From Spironucleus salmonicida (taxonomy: Eukaryota > Fornicata > Diplomonadida > Hexamitidae), in NCBI GenBank assembly GCA_000497125.2, contig CM035317.1, positions 70,001 to 134,000 of the forward strand: a stretch of 64,000 bases of DNA, written 5' to 3'. A program made the position numbers and the translations under genes. This document shows positions 15,665 to 27,827 of the stretch, in pieces. The notes beneath the pieces were generated by a model that saw only the letters and a list, made by a program, of their open reading frames with translations, had not been told where the DNA came from and did not search any database. Positions within the stretch are counted from its first letter, which is position 1. Each line of letters opens with the position of its first letter.

Positions 15665-18600
15665 TTTAATTGCAGTACTTCTAATGTAATAATATTAATA
15701 TAATTAAGTAATTTGGTTTTTAATAGTATCTAATATATAATAGTATAATAGGGGATTTGAGTAAATAGCTAGGATTGTTGAATAATCGTATTATTATTAC
15801 AATTTAGTTGTATATGAAATAGCAAATTTTATGATTTGTTTAGTAGCACTTTAAGGCTATTGGTTTGCAGATTGAGCCCTTGAACTTTAGTTTGCAGAGA
15901 TACATCTCGAAAGTGCAAATTTAAGTTAAATTGCCCCTGTAATGAAAGATCGCGTTTGATCACTGTCATGGGGAATGTATGTTTTGCTTGGAGCTTATAT
16001 ATAAAATAATGTAATTCTATATTAATGGAAAGTATCCGATTTATTGTGCATATTTCATTTGCGACAATTAATCTGGTAGATTTGATATGTTGCTAACAGG
16101 GTCATATCACGAGCATCAGAAACTACGCTGTAAACATGACATTACCAGTGAAACTTAGCAGGTAGTAATTTTTTCATTAGATATCTAATATTAGTTTACA
16201 AGAAATTACCTAGAGTATAGATAATACACTTTAGTTTCCAATTTATACCTCCTCCTCCAGAATGACGACTCATACAGAATTCAAAAGTACACTTCTCATA
16301 ATTATTACAAAATCACGTTTATATTTGAAGTAAGCCTAGTGTATGACAACATATTGTATAAAATAGAATATTGTTCACATTGTGTTCTTAATTTTTCAAT
16401 CTGCAAAAATACTTCAGATAAAAAATGACAGCAATTCAGAGAATATTATGTTTTCTTAGTATATTTTACAATAGTTTATCTTTTTTCCAGTGTTGACAAT
16501 ATATGGTAAATAGGAGTAAATATATAATCTTACACAACACATTTTTTAAATTTTAACCTTGTTGTGCTCTTTGACACTTTTTTATTTCAAATTATCTTCA
16601 CAAAAGTCATAGGTAAGCTGAAATTTATTACTTATTTTTTCCATTATCAGTACTTATTAGTCTTCAAAAATGAGTATCATATATTTATTACATGAATTCG
16701 CACATTTTATCTAGGATCGTCAAGTAGCATTTAAAGCTGCAAGTTTTATTTACTATATATTTGGTAACATTTGTAAATCTAATAATATAAACTTTATATT
16801 AGCTAAATATAAAATTAGTAATCATAATTAACTTTAATAGTTACTCTAATAAAAAACTAATATAACTTATTATAGAAATAAAATTATTGAAAATATATCT
16901 TATATAGTATTAAATGTTTTATTTTTATTAATTTGATATTTTTAATTATACTAAATAAATTTCTTGAAAAAAATTGGATAATAATGCAGGTCATTAATAA
17001 TTATTATTTAAATAGTTTTAATAACTTTTTGTATTATATTTTAATTATAGAAATATTCAATCCTATTCTCTAGAATTCATTTTTTTAAACTTTACTTCTG
17101 ATTAGTTAACCACACGTTCCATTAAATATTTATATCATTACAAAAATTTAAATCGTTTGATAGTTAAAAAATCGTAAAACTCTCTAAATAATTAAAATAA
17201 TAATTTTAATCAAAAATACTGAAATATATTATATTATTAATATTAAATATTATTTAGAGTTAATTTATGTTAAAATAATACTCATGATTATTGAATATGC
17301 ATTCCTAGAATAATACCATTCAGATGATACATCGCTTGAAATGTAATCCAGTTAAAAATTCCTTATAATAGATATATAATTGACGTTAAAGTAAAAGGTA
17401 AATAATTACCTTTAGATATTAATTTTATAATAAAATTTGAAAAGTAAAACTTAAATACATAGAGATTTGCTATAAATTACTATAAACTACAGTAGAATAA
17501 ATAAAGATAAGAATCTCAGATATAACTCATCATTTTGGTATAAAACCAGTATAAATACAAATTAATGACTACAATTAAGTTTATATTCATTAAATATCTA
17601 TTACTGTGATAATCAGAAGTTGCTAATACACTAATTTTTAAACTTAATTAAAGAATACGTCTCAAAAATATATACCGGCAAAATTTATTTTCCTAAGATA
17701 TTTAGTAGTAAAATTATCACTAATGCATATTTAGCGATCGTAAACTTACTTAATTCGTATAAAATAAACTATAATCTAAAATCTAAGAAAATAGTTTATT
17801 CATGTTTTCTTATAACAATTTGTCCCAGATTCTATATGAAACTGGAATAGTTTCTATTAAGCTTATTTGTACCTTTGTGCATGGTCTTATATTATATAAT
17901 GGAATAGTGTTAACAGAGAAAGTTTATATAAAAACTAACTCTAACTTGGTAATATTCTCAACTTTTACGCTTTTGGAAATAATATTTTTTAAATAGGAAA
18001 TTTCAAATTCTATAAATATAAAACTATTCATCTCTATGAATTAGTAAGCATGTAGACTAATATTAATGTTTATTACCGATATTCTGATGCAGAATATGCA
18101 AAGAATTATTATTATTTTGTTTAATATTAGCAAAGAAGTAATTACGATATCTTAAATAGCTCTGATTTAATGCCTTCAATTCTTATAATAGTAAGGACTG
18201 CACATTGATTTAAATTTATCGTTTTTAAAGATACAGTTTCTATTAACCGTTTCAGTTTAGATTCATTCAATATTGATAAAACGTGTTTTCCAGAATCAAT
18301 TATAATGTTAAACGCTAAAGATTTAATAATTTTTGTGGATTATATTTGTGAAAAATATGCTAGTATAAAGCTCTTTTGGAATTAATTTATATGGAACAAA
18401 GTTGTATCAATTTATTTAAAATTAGATGCTGTTATTTGTAACTGGTTTTAAGCTAGAATAATATATAATTACTAAAATAAAAGTAATTGATTCTAAATTA
18501 TTATTGGGCATCAAAGTGACAGATAATTTTATGATAAAAGTAACAAAACCTAATGATGAGCTAGTTGATTCATTATACCCATAGTTTTTCTTTGTAAAAA

Positions 18601-19749
18601 AATAGAAATTATTATTTGCAACGTAATTTTAATTGTTATAAAATATGTATTTCCTAAATTTGCATTGGTTTAAACATATTTTAGCATTAAAAACATTTAA
18701 CAGTAAAGAATAAAACTGAAATAGAAATATATAATTTTGATTATATATCTTAGCTTAAAATATAATTGAAAGATTACTTTGCGCGTGCTCCATTATTCAG
18801 TTATTAATTAGATGGATATCTAAATGTTTTAACAAGATGTAATATTTAATTATATATATATAATAATATTAAAAACAAATTCTTAAAATTCCAATAACTT
18901 TTTAAGAGAAAAAATCTTTTCATCTTATACTATTTCTAAATTCTATATGATAAGCAATATATATGCTAAATAGCATTATGCGTTATTTGATTACCTAAGT
19001 AATAAAATAATTTATATTATATCCATTATTATTTGTTATATTAAAATATATTATAAGCTCTTAAAATTATAAAGTAGGTAAATTATATATGATATTGCGT
19101 TAGAAGCATGTATTGAATAACAGCCTTAGATTTTGCTATTTGTGTAAAATAAGTAGTTGAAACTATTTTTTAAAGTCTTATGATAAATGTTTAATGCTGG
19201 TTAATATTTTAGTAACTCATGACAGTTTCTAATCATTAATAAATAATATATCTTTTAGAATAGAGATAATCTATAAGTTAAATCTTTATTAAGTTTTATT
19301 ATTCTTATTATGGCAATTATTTTTACTACATAAAATTTAACAAATTTTTAATCTATTTTAACGAATTCTAAATAAATATTATTACTAAACCTATAAATAT
19401 ATTTTAATTATTTTTCGCTTAATAACAATAAGTATACAATTAAGTATTTTATTACTAATTTTAACAATAATATACAAGCAAATTATCTAATTTTTGGCAA
19501 ATAGGTTTCTTAAACAAATCATTATTTCATATTTACAATTATATTATACATTATAGTTAGCTCTGTATATTTTCTTTCTCAATTTAAACTGGTTATAAAT
19601 ATATAACATTTTCTGAATTTTTAACCTGTACCCATGATTTATTTAGTATTGCTAGTATTTCACTTAACAGAATTTTTACAACTACATTAATACGCAAATT
19701 TAACCCATTTTCACTCAATATTCTATGTCTCTTTCCTTTTATTATTTTT
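15665..19749. other. 4.1 kb AT-rich region, no gene recognised
   Basis: Composition is extremely AT-rich throughout. The open segments here (for example 17802-17996) are short, low in complexity and hydrophobic, as expected by chance in such sequence. No tRNA, repeat array or conserved protein was recognised. Confidence 0.6.
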
Positions 19750-22185
19750 ATGGGAAACGTAGCCGGAACGTGCAGCTCAATCAAGGAAAACTGCGGATCG
19801 CCCTACTACTGCCCCCTGATTCATGATCCCGAAACTGCCTGCCTCCTGTGCGACCCAGACTAGCCAATTGGCACATCCTGCCGATGTGGCGCAAAATATA
19901 ACATAAAGCTAAATTGTGCGGGCTGCGATGGGGAGAGCTGCAGCAGCTGCACGCACGGTTACTTCTTCACAGATGGAACGTGCAATATTTGCATCTCAAA
20001 CTGCCTAATTTGCAGCGGTCCGTTAAATTGCAGCCAGTGCCTAAACGGCTATTTTGAGACACCGGAACGCTGCCTGCCGTGCGCTGCGAGCATGGAAATC
20101 GGCGGAAAATGTCAGTGCGGAAATGCAAAACTAGAGAACTGCGCTGAATGCAATGGGAATTCGTGCGCTAAGTGCAGGAGCGAATTCAAGCTGATTTCGG
20201 GAGGCTGCATTAAGGACCAGTGCTAGAGCGATGCAGACTGTGCAAAATCGGAGTTCTGTGCGGTTAGTCCCAGTGAGGTGAATTTGTGCAAGGCCTGCGG
20301 GAGCATGTGTCAATCCTGCACAGAAAATGAAAATAAGTGCTTAAGCTGCAAGAATGGTATGTTTTTGGACTAGAATGTGTGTAAAACGTGTGGCACTAGC
20401 ATAGCTGCTGGGGTTTAGTGTTAGTGCGGCGATATTCTGGTTGATAATTGCGGCAAATGTGGTGATAATGTCTGCGAAATCTGCGTCAGCGGGTTCAGAT
20501 TAGAGGCTGATAAATGCACTTTGTGCTCAGAAGAATAGTAATTAGGACGTTACTGCACGTGCTAAGGCTTTAGCATAACAAATTGCATCTCCTGTGATGA
20601 TATTGGGTGCAGCGCGTGCAAGACCCCTTTGACACTTAAGGGGTAGGTATGTCTAGCAGATGAGTGCTTAATAGATTCTGAATGTAAAAGAGGGCAGTTT
20701 TGTTAAACAAGTAGTATTGTGACTAATGCATGCGTGACTTGTGCGGATAGCTGTGATTAATGTGCAGGTTCAGCTGAGAACTGCATATCCTGTGGTCCCA
20801 ACAAGTTTTTAGTTAACGCAGTTTGCATAAATTGCAGCTTTAATTAGGAGCCGGGTGCTGCTTGCAACTGCGGTTTAATGAAGATTGAAAATTGTGGCTT
20901 ATGCGGTGATAATGTGTGTAATTCGTGCATAAATGGATACCGTCCAGATAGTAACGCATGTGTTGCCTGCTCTATAACTCAACCAATAGGCAGTTCCTGC
21001 GACTGCCAGGGATAAGGAGTGTAAAACTGTGTTTCGTGTGATTCTACAGGCTGTCGTGCGTGTTTAGGTGAGTTCAAGCTGATATAAAGAGAGTGCGTCG
21101 CCGATGAATGCCAGACTAATGAGGAATGCGTAAAAGGCTAGTTCTGCTAGATCAGCGCAAACTTAGCAAACCTGTGCGAGAAGTGCTCAGAAACCTGTGA
21201 GACCTGCTAAACTTCAGCAAATAACTGCCTTAGCTGCAAAACTGACAGCTACTTACAAGAGAACCAATGCTAAACCTGCGCGTTCAGCTAACCGCTAGGA
21301 AAGATCTGCACATGCGGCTCTGCAAATGTGGAAAACTGCGGCTAGTGCATGGAAAACATCTGCAAGGCCTGTATAGAGAACTACAGTCTGCAAGGCACCG
21401 CCTGCGTACTATGTTAGAATTCCTTACCAATTGGCTCAAGTTGCACGTGTCAGGGGCTGCAGATTCCCAATTGCGCAAAATGTAACGACTCCGGCTGCGC
21501 TGAGTGCGTACTAGAGTCATAATTGGTCAACGGTGTATGCGTGCAGAACTTGTGCAGCGAGAGCGTAAAGTGCCCAACGGGACAGATTTGCGAGATATTA
21601 CCAGGAAAACCGAATGTCTGCAAGGTGTGCACACCAAATTGTCAATAGTGCAGTATGGTCGGATCCTGCGATTTGTGCCAGAGCGATTTCTTTAAAAACG
21701 GGGTAGCCTGCACGAGATGCGTAGAAATCAGTAGCGAAGAGTGCAACTGCGCCGGAACAATGATAAAATAATGCGCTATATGCGATAAAGACTAATGCAG
21801 TTTATGTGCGATCGGCGCAATCTTCAGGGATGGAGCGTGCGTAAGCTGCTCAGAAATGCAGTTGGGAGGCGTCTGCAACTGCGGAAAACTCGTAGCAAAC
21901 TGCGTTTCGTGCGATAGCAACGGCGGCTGTGGTACATGTCTGGATGGATTGAAAAACGTAGATGGGCAGTGCGTGGACTGTACTAAAAATCCAGAGCTTT
22001 GCAAGACAAATTTAGGTACAAATCAGATAATATATATCGTACTTGGCGTTATAGCGGGAGTTTGTTTGATCATAGGAATTGTTATTGTAGTTAAGATAGT
22101 GAAAAAGCGCAAATCTATTAAAAGTGATGAGTATAATAGCGCTGAGCTACTGACGAGGAATAATTCCAGCAGCTAGATATACTGA
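19750..22185 (+). CDS. Cysteine-rich membrane protein CRMP-B (intact copy)
   Basis: This encodes 811 residues, uninterrupted in the TGA-only code, starting MGNVAGTCSSIKENC. The ectodomain consists of repeated modules of about 60-70 residues with patterns such as C-x-C-G, NC-x2-C and C-x2-C-x6-GY. A single membrane segment at about residues 759-785 begins NQIIYIVLGVIAG; the tail is basic then polar (KIVKKRKSIKSDEY, ending NNSSSQIY). There is no signal peptide. The N-terminal 37 codons are unique to this copy; from 19861 onward the sequence is repeated at 54891. Its paralogue CRMP-G (50614) shares both the N-terminal and membrane/tail patterns. Ligand and role unknown; a surface location is inferred from the architecture. 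Confidence 0.9.
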
Positions 22186-22241
22186 GTGAAGAATTTGCAT
22201 GGTCGGGTTACTGATACGTAATATTTGAATAATAAAAATAA

Positions 22242-22604
22242 ATGGTCGATTTTAGCAGTAACTATGGAGAAAATTATAGATTATTGGAGTAGGAGAGATT
22301 TAATTAGGTAAATCGACCTACTGGTAGCTAGTAGAAGCAATTTAGTTAAGGTGGTGGAATCATAATTCAAAGGTATAACAGCGGATACTAGTTCATGATG
22401 ATTTTGGTGGCTCTTATTATATATGTTTAAGTGAATTTTGGTTAGGACTATATGAAAGTGGGATTTAATTAAAGGACCACAACAAGCTGGAAAATTCACA
22501 AAAATTAATGTCTATAGTTTATTAAGTTAAGTACTGTTTAATATCAAAATAAAGCGATTAAACTAGTTAATACTTTAAAACAAATTATTGTTGGTAACAT
22601 CTGA
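22242..22604 (+). CDS. Small hypothetical protein with one hydrophobic segment
   Basis: This is a 120-codon frame open only when TAA/TAG encode Gln, ending at TGA 22602-22604. It starts MVDFSSNYGENYRLLEQERF, then a Gln-rich stretch (GSQQKQFSQGGG), then a hydrophobic segment (FMMILVALIIYV) at about residues 58-70. The last third is AT-rich and less protein-like. It is preserved in the duplicate (57272-57634) with one conservative difference. It begins 57 bases after CRMP-B. No family recognised; it may be spurious. Confidence 0.4.
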
Positions 22605-23410
22605 GTTTCACGTACTTTCGGCATGCAACTTGTATATTTAAATATTAAGGTAGCGTCGTAAGTAGTTTATTTTATTAGTTAAATCTAAATATACCTTTTA
22701 CATATAAATTTATTATAAATATCTGTTACTAGTATACCTGTTAATACTTTACATCTGGTACATATTTAAATTTTTCATTATTTTAAATTAAAAGTAATAT
22801 TATATGCATATAATACGTATGAAATGAAACTGTAAACTTAGTGTAATTATATATTGCTTTAGGTAATAAGAAACTTTTATATTATTCTGGTGTAATTAAA
22901 ATATTCTAGAAAAAGTATTGACAATAATTTAAGTTGAAAATGTCAACTTAATTTTTTATCTTCCGTTATGACCATTGATTAGTTTTATTTTATACTGATT
23001 TAAATTGGACTAGTGTTAATCTCTATTATATGATTGTATATTTTTCTTATAACTTATTTCATCTTAGTTTTATAAATATACGAATTTATTTTCAGTATAC
23101 TATAATATATTCAACTTCAACCCTACATATACACTGTTTTCTTACCACTTAAAATATTTATTAATTCTAAAAATAAACCTACTATTTACAGGAATTTCTG
23201 TTTTCCTAATTTTAATTTAATAATTGTAACATCAGTATACTTCATTTTATCTAAAATCGATTTTTTATGAAAATCTATTCTAATATAATATTTTATGATT
23301 TGTTAATAAATCAAAATTAAACTTAAATTTTGTTGCACCAGTTTCCTATCAAAATAGCATATTATAATATATCTATAAAACTACATTTTAACCTATATCA
23401 GGAGCTAAAA

Positions 23411-23641
23411 ATGAATACACATAACTTAAGGAGAATGAAAAGTGATCGTTTAGGTGAAGGCTGTCGTATACCTCTCAGTCCGCATTTAAATTGTATGACT
23501 GAGGAACAGCCTAGACTAATCTAAATGAGCGATATTCGTTTGGCGTAATGCAATTTGTCAATTTCGGATAATTTGAGTTTACCCGAACCTGATTTTGTAG
23601 ATATATAGGCAGTTTTGAATTAAGATTGGTAGTATCAGTGA
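23411..23641 (+). CDS. Small hypothetical protein, 76 residues
   Basis: This starts at ATG after GCTAAAA and reads MNTHNLRRMKSDRLGEGC, with TAA/TAG as Gln, to TGA at 23639-23641. Composition is protein-like and more balanced than the surroundings (MTEEQPRLIQMSDIRLAQ, then SLPEPDFVDIQ). The same frame stays protein-like beyond the stop, interrupted by two TGA codons, so the gene may be a broken longer one. It is preserved at 58441-58671 with an Ala/Thr difference. No family recognised. Confidence 0.45.
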
Positions 23642-23954
23642 ATTTAATAGTTTGAAGTTGTTTTCGAGTAATGATTTAATTTTAGGAAGAAAAGTACTTT
23701 TATCTCAAATTTGACGTTGGTTAGAAGTGATTTTAATGGTTAAATACATATATAGATCTAGCTGAGATAAAATATTACAACTAATATTTCTAGCTACACA
23801 AAATTAAACTTTTTACTAAAGCATTTATATTAGTTAAAAGTTGAGGAATTACTACTAATATGTATAAAAGTACTAATATAAGATTTTAAGAAATTCGAAC
23901 CTGCGCGAGTCGCTAGGCCCGTCGCCCCCGCTCCCCCGATTTTCCCCTTCAAAA

Positions 23955-24314
23955 ATGGCCATTGACAACAAAGCCAAGTCCAGATCCACCCGTGCCGGTA
24001 TCATCTTCCCCGTCGGTCGTATCCACAGGCATCTCAAGGAGGGCCGCTACGCCGACCGTATCTCCTCCGACGCCCCCGTCTACATGGCCGCCATCCTCGA
24101 GTCCGTCATCGACGAGGTGTTCAAGGAAGCCCTCAACCAGAAGGACAAGAAGTCCACCAAGCGTATCACCCCCAACAACATCGTGAACGCCATCCGCAAG
24201 GACAAGGAGCTCAACGAGATCTTCAAGGACGTCGTCATCCGCGACGGCGGTGTCGCCAGACTCGAGGACGAGAAGAAGCACACCTCCAAGTCCAAGAAGT
24301 CCCAGGACCAGTGA
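23955..24314 (+). CDS. H2A: Histone H2A (divergent, SQ-tailed)
   Basis: This encodes 119 residues with the H2A fold core: AGIIFPVGRIHRHLKEGRYA at about residues 14-33, the APVYMAAILE helix, and a C-terminal region similar to H2A (ITPNNIVNAIRKDKELNEIF, then GGV). The N-terminal tail is short and Lys/Arg-rich; the C-terminal tail is basic and ends SKKSQDQ, a Ser-Gln-Asp tail resembling the H2A.X phosphorylation site. It packages DNA as a dimer with H2B. Codons are strikingly GC-rich, with a GC-rich leader (about 23900-23954) and TTCAAAA before the ATG. It ends at TGA. An identical protein is encoded at 58985-59344. No H2B gene is adjacent. Confidence 0.96.
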   Translation: MAIDNKAKSRSTRAGIIFPVGRIHRHLKEGRYADRISSDAPVYMAAILESVIDEVFKEALNQKDKKSTKRITPNNIVNAIRKDKELNEIFKDVVIRDGGVARLEDEKKHTSKSKKSQDQ

Positions 24315-24333
24315 TATATTCTTGTTTACCCTG

Positions 24334-24555
24334 TCACTCCCTCTCGCCCAGGTACTCCGCCACCATGCGAATCCCGGCGTCCAGCCGCTGCAGCGCGACG
24401 CGCATCCCGAGCTGGTCCGCCGTTCCCAGCACGTCCTTCTCCATGGACGTGAACCGCTGGGCCAGCTGCAGAATGTCGTGCGCGATGATCGTCACCGGGC
24501 CGATCAGTGTGGCCTACAAGAATATAATATGCTGCCTAACTATACGTATTTTTCC
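24334..24555 (-). other. GC-rich ORF without a start codon (possible 3' exon or gene fragment)
   Basis: On the minus strand a GC-rich frame reads ATLIGPVTIIAHDILQLAQ, continues through LQRLDAGIRMVAEYLGERE and ends at TGA (24334-24336). Codon use resembles the adjacent H2A, which suggests real coding sequence. Upstream the frame enters AT-rich DNA and meets an in-frame TGA (24556-24558) with no ATG between. The bases just before the GC-rich part read TTCTTGTAG, which could be a 3' splice site. Either a spliced gene with a short 5' exon or a truncated gene is possible. It converges on H2A with a gap of about 20 bases. Family not recognised. Confidence 0.45.
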
Positions 24556-24558
24556 TCA

Positions 24559-25562
24559 AACTGAAATTTTCCATTATAATAAATAAGTGTTTCATTCTGT
24601 TATTATGTTAATTTTATATGATTAATATGCTTATTACCAAGTAAAGATACTTAATATTTCTGAAGACTAAAATATCCATATATAATATTTATATAATATA
24701 TAATATTACTTATATTGTATGATATTCTTGAATCAGAGATGTCAGGATAAAATTTTAAGAATGTTATTTATATATTATACCATTAGAGATTATAACAGAT
24801 GAGTATTATTCTAATTAGCATTTGGAGAATAAAATTAATTAACTGATGTTTTATTTAGTCCATACTAATTTTAGATGTGTTGGATTTTTTTAAATGGGAA
24901 ATAAATGCTTTTCAAATATATTATGTTAATTGAATGATACTTTATTATGGATATTTCAAAATTATAATTTTTATTTTAGCAACAAAATATTAACTTTTAA
25001 CTATATTATATTTGCTCTACTTTATAAAATAAATAAAACAAACTAAATATATTATTGTAAGCTGTTATAATAATTTGTTGTTTTGAGTACTTATATTTAA
25101 TATAATAATATATATTGCATTCAGACTTTTATCATTCTGTTATAAGCAAAAAATTAAATTTATATAAGTATATTAATTTATTTTTATTTTATCTCATAAT
25201 ATGAATAATTTGATTTAATAATACAAATATAAAAGTTTTTTCGGTTTTACATATTGGTAAATATAATAATTTATTCTTAACATTGATTTAACTTGCTGAA
25301 CATATAATAATTATTGATAAATACAATAAGTGTGATACAAATTAATAACGTAATTTTTCATAATCTTATTAGATACTAGTTATATTTATAATCTAACCTT
25401 TTATTAAATAAAATCATACTATTAAAGCATTTACAAACAACATTTTAAGATTATTATGATGTATTATAAAATTTAATATGTAATATTAAGTCTAGTTTTC
25501 CTCATACCATAAACAAGTATTTAAAACATACATCTATGTATTAATTTATTTTTCTAGAAACA
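24559..25562. other. AT-rich gap, no gene recognised
   Basis: About 1 kb of extreme AT-rich sequence lies between the GC-rich ORF and the CRMP-C pseudogene. It is repeated at 59589-60592. No RNA gene or coding signal seen. Confidence 0.6.
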
Positions 25563-25628
25563 ATGAAACGAGTAAAGTTAACTATTTTTTACTAATAAAA
25601 TGTTTTGATAGAAATAATTACACCTAAA

Positions 25629-27391
25629 ATGACAGCTCAATGTAATTCTGATGGAGAAACATCATGCCCAGAAGCGTTTTACTGTCAATCTAGTGCTTCA
25701 GAGTATCCAACTAACTGCATTGCATGTGATGAATCATGTCTTTCATGCTCTGAAGCTGGATCTGATAAATGTTCTTCCTGCGTCGCAGGAAAATTCTAAG
25801 TGGTGAATCATGTGCATCTTGCAATGATAAATGCTCCAAGTGCTCTGATAATGCGACTACTTGTTAAGGATGCTCCAATGGAAATTTCTTAACAGGAACT
25901 AGTTGTGTAGCCTGCAAGTCAGGATAAGCAGTAAAATGAACTTATGGAAGTGCTAATAATTGTTCTACATGTGATACTGCCAATAAAAAATAATGCGCAA
26001 CTTGCATAGGAAATTATGATATTTTTGGATCCTCACCTTGTAGTACTTGCAAATCCGGCTATTTCGAAACTAACAGTAATCCTAAAACATGTACAGCATG
26101 TACCTTTCCTTGTTCTACTTGTGATAGTGCTAGTACCTGCACGTCCTGTGCCAACGGATACATTCTGGGGGGAGGCGCCTGCACCGCCTGTACTCCCTCG
26201 CAAACTGAGGCCTGCACCTGCGGGTCCATGCCGAACTGCACGACCTGCGACTCGGACAGCATGGCCAAGTGTGCCACCTGCGTCAACAATTTTGACCCGG
26301 ATGGCGCCTCCCCGTGCCAGTCGTGCCTGCCGGGATTTTTCAAGTCCGGGTCGGCCGGTAGCGAGACCTGCGTGGCATGCGCGGATAGGAACTGCAAGAC
26401 CTGCTCCGTGAGCAAGGACGCCTGCACGGAATGCAAGGACGGCTATGAGATCACGGATGGCAAATGCGAGAAGAAATGTACGGTGGATGACAATTCCTGC
26501 TCCATGAACCAGGTATGCGACACAATATGCAAGGACTGTACGAGCAACTGCGCTACCTGTGCAGGGATGGTTAGCACCTGTAGAAGCTGCATCGCAGGAT
26601 TCGTCTTGTAGGGCTAAGAGTGCCAAGCGTGCCCTGATGGCTGCGCAAACTGCGCGGATAACAAGGACGTGTGCCAGATCTGCAAAGATAACTTTTTTAT
26701 CAAGGATGGGGCCTGCGCTGCCTGCAAGGATAACACTACCGAGCAATGCCAGTGTAATGTTGCCGTCCACTGCGCGACATGTGATAGCGGCGAAGCCGTA
26801 AAATGTGGCACCTGCGTAGCTGGGTACAAGAAGGCGATGGACGACTCCTGTTCCGTGTGCGTCGAGGGATATATAATGATGAAAGCTATCTGCATAAAAT
26901 GCGAGGCGAAGTGCAAAACCTGTTCTCAGAGTACAGATGTCTGCGATACCTGTGAGGATGGGCACCAGATGACCATCAACCAGACCTGCTAGGCAAATTG
27001 TAGTGAGCTGACCAATGGTAACGCGTGCGTGAATGGAAGTGCGGCCAACTGCGGCGGGCTCGACCAGATCACCGATTGTAAGTGTGGGGCCGCTAGCAAC
27101 TGCGCCTCCTGCGATAGCTAGAACACCAACAAGTGTGGAGCATGCATGGTTGGGTACAAGCTCGAAAACGAAGTATGCTCGACCTGCACAGATGATGCCG
27201 AGCAGGTTGGCTCGTTGTGCTTCATACGTGGCGAGGCGGAATCTAACAAACTCTCAGGTGGTGCTGTTGCCGGCATCGTGATCGCGGTCCTGCTAGTTGT
27301 AGGTATGCTTGTAGGTGGTATTTTCTGGTATATGAAGAAGTCTAAAGCGGCATCTGCGACTGAAGAGCAGTCTGCAGGGATGTAGGAGTGA
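25629..27391 (+). pseudogene. CRMP-C copy 1, decayed N-terminal third
   Basis: The frame opens MTAQCNSDGETSCPEAFYC, matching the N-terminus of intact CRMP-C (30736). An apparent one-base deletion near 25797-25799 shifts the frame, and a TGA at 25937-25939 lies where the paralogue has a Cys codon. Downstream the frame is open to TGA 27389-27391, with CxxC modules, a membrane segment (GGAVAGIVIAVLLVVGML) and a KKSKAAS tail. The first part is AT-rich and divergent; from about 26119 onward it is nearly identical to the intact gene in the opposite palindrome arm. In-frame ATGs at 25563 and 25605 are alternative starts. Both lesions are also present in the duplicate at 60659. Confidence 0.8.
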
Positions 27392-27827
27392 CGAAAGTTT
27401 AATGATGTTGCTAAATATAGGTCGAGAAGGCGATAATGGACGCTCTAGAAGCAGCTGTAAACTTCCAAGACAGACTAAATATAGAAATATTGGGTACTCT
27501 CAGTCTGGAATCCACTTATCGGCATGCTAGATCCCATTTTGGAATCTCACAACATTTCACGACCCTCATTTTTTAGAGTATGACTAGGTGCCCGCTGCGG
27601 AATTTCAGCACGATCCCGATCCATTTTCATTTACTTTCCATTTTTCGTTTTATTCCAACCATTCCCCCTTCCATCCCTCCACCAGGCTTTACAAGATTGC
27701 TATATAGCAGGAAGTCCTGTGTATTTTATTCAAAATCGATGGAGCCCACATCATGCCCTCTAGCCATCAGAACCATATGCCGTGGTCGCATAATACATGC
27801 TGAGCCTATGTAGTCTGCTCACTCCTT
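26119..27827. repeat. Palindrome B, left arm (about 1.7 kb)
   Basis: This is the reverse complement of 28411-30119 (coordinate sum 56238), nearly identical. It covers the 3' two thirds of CRMP-C and 436 bases of 3' flank. The outer edge falls inside the CRMP coding sequence; beyond it the two genes are homologous as proteins but not alike as DNA. Confidence 0.93.

Larger units (their letters stand above)
10425..15665. repeat. Palindrome A, right arm (5.24 kb)
   Basis: This is the reverse complement of 829-6069 (coordinate sum 16494). The outer end stops at the ATG of CRMP-A copy 2; the flank beyond it is unrelated to the flank of copy 1. A synonymous GGC/GGA difference near the start codon shows that the arms are not perfectly identical. 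Confidence 0.93.

Noticed and set aside
23900-23930. TTCGAACCTGCGCGAG, tRNA-like fragment before H2A
   Set aside because: The reverse complement has a TTCGAAT loop but no matching five-base stem and no other tRNA arms.
23949-24281. Leu/Val/Asp-rich minus-strand ORF over histone H2A
   Set aside because: This is an antisense shadow of the GC-rich H2A gene; H2A is unambiguous on the plus strand.
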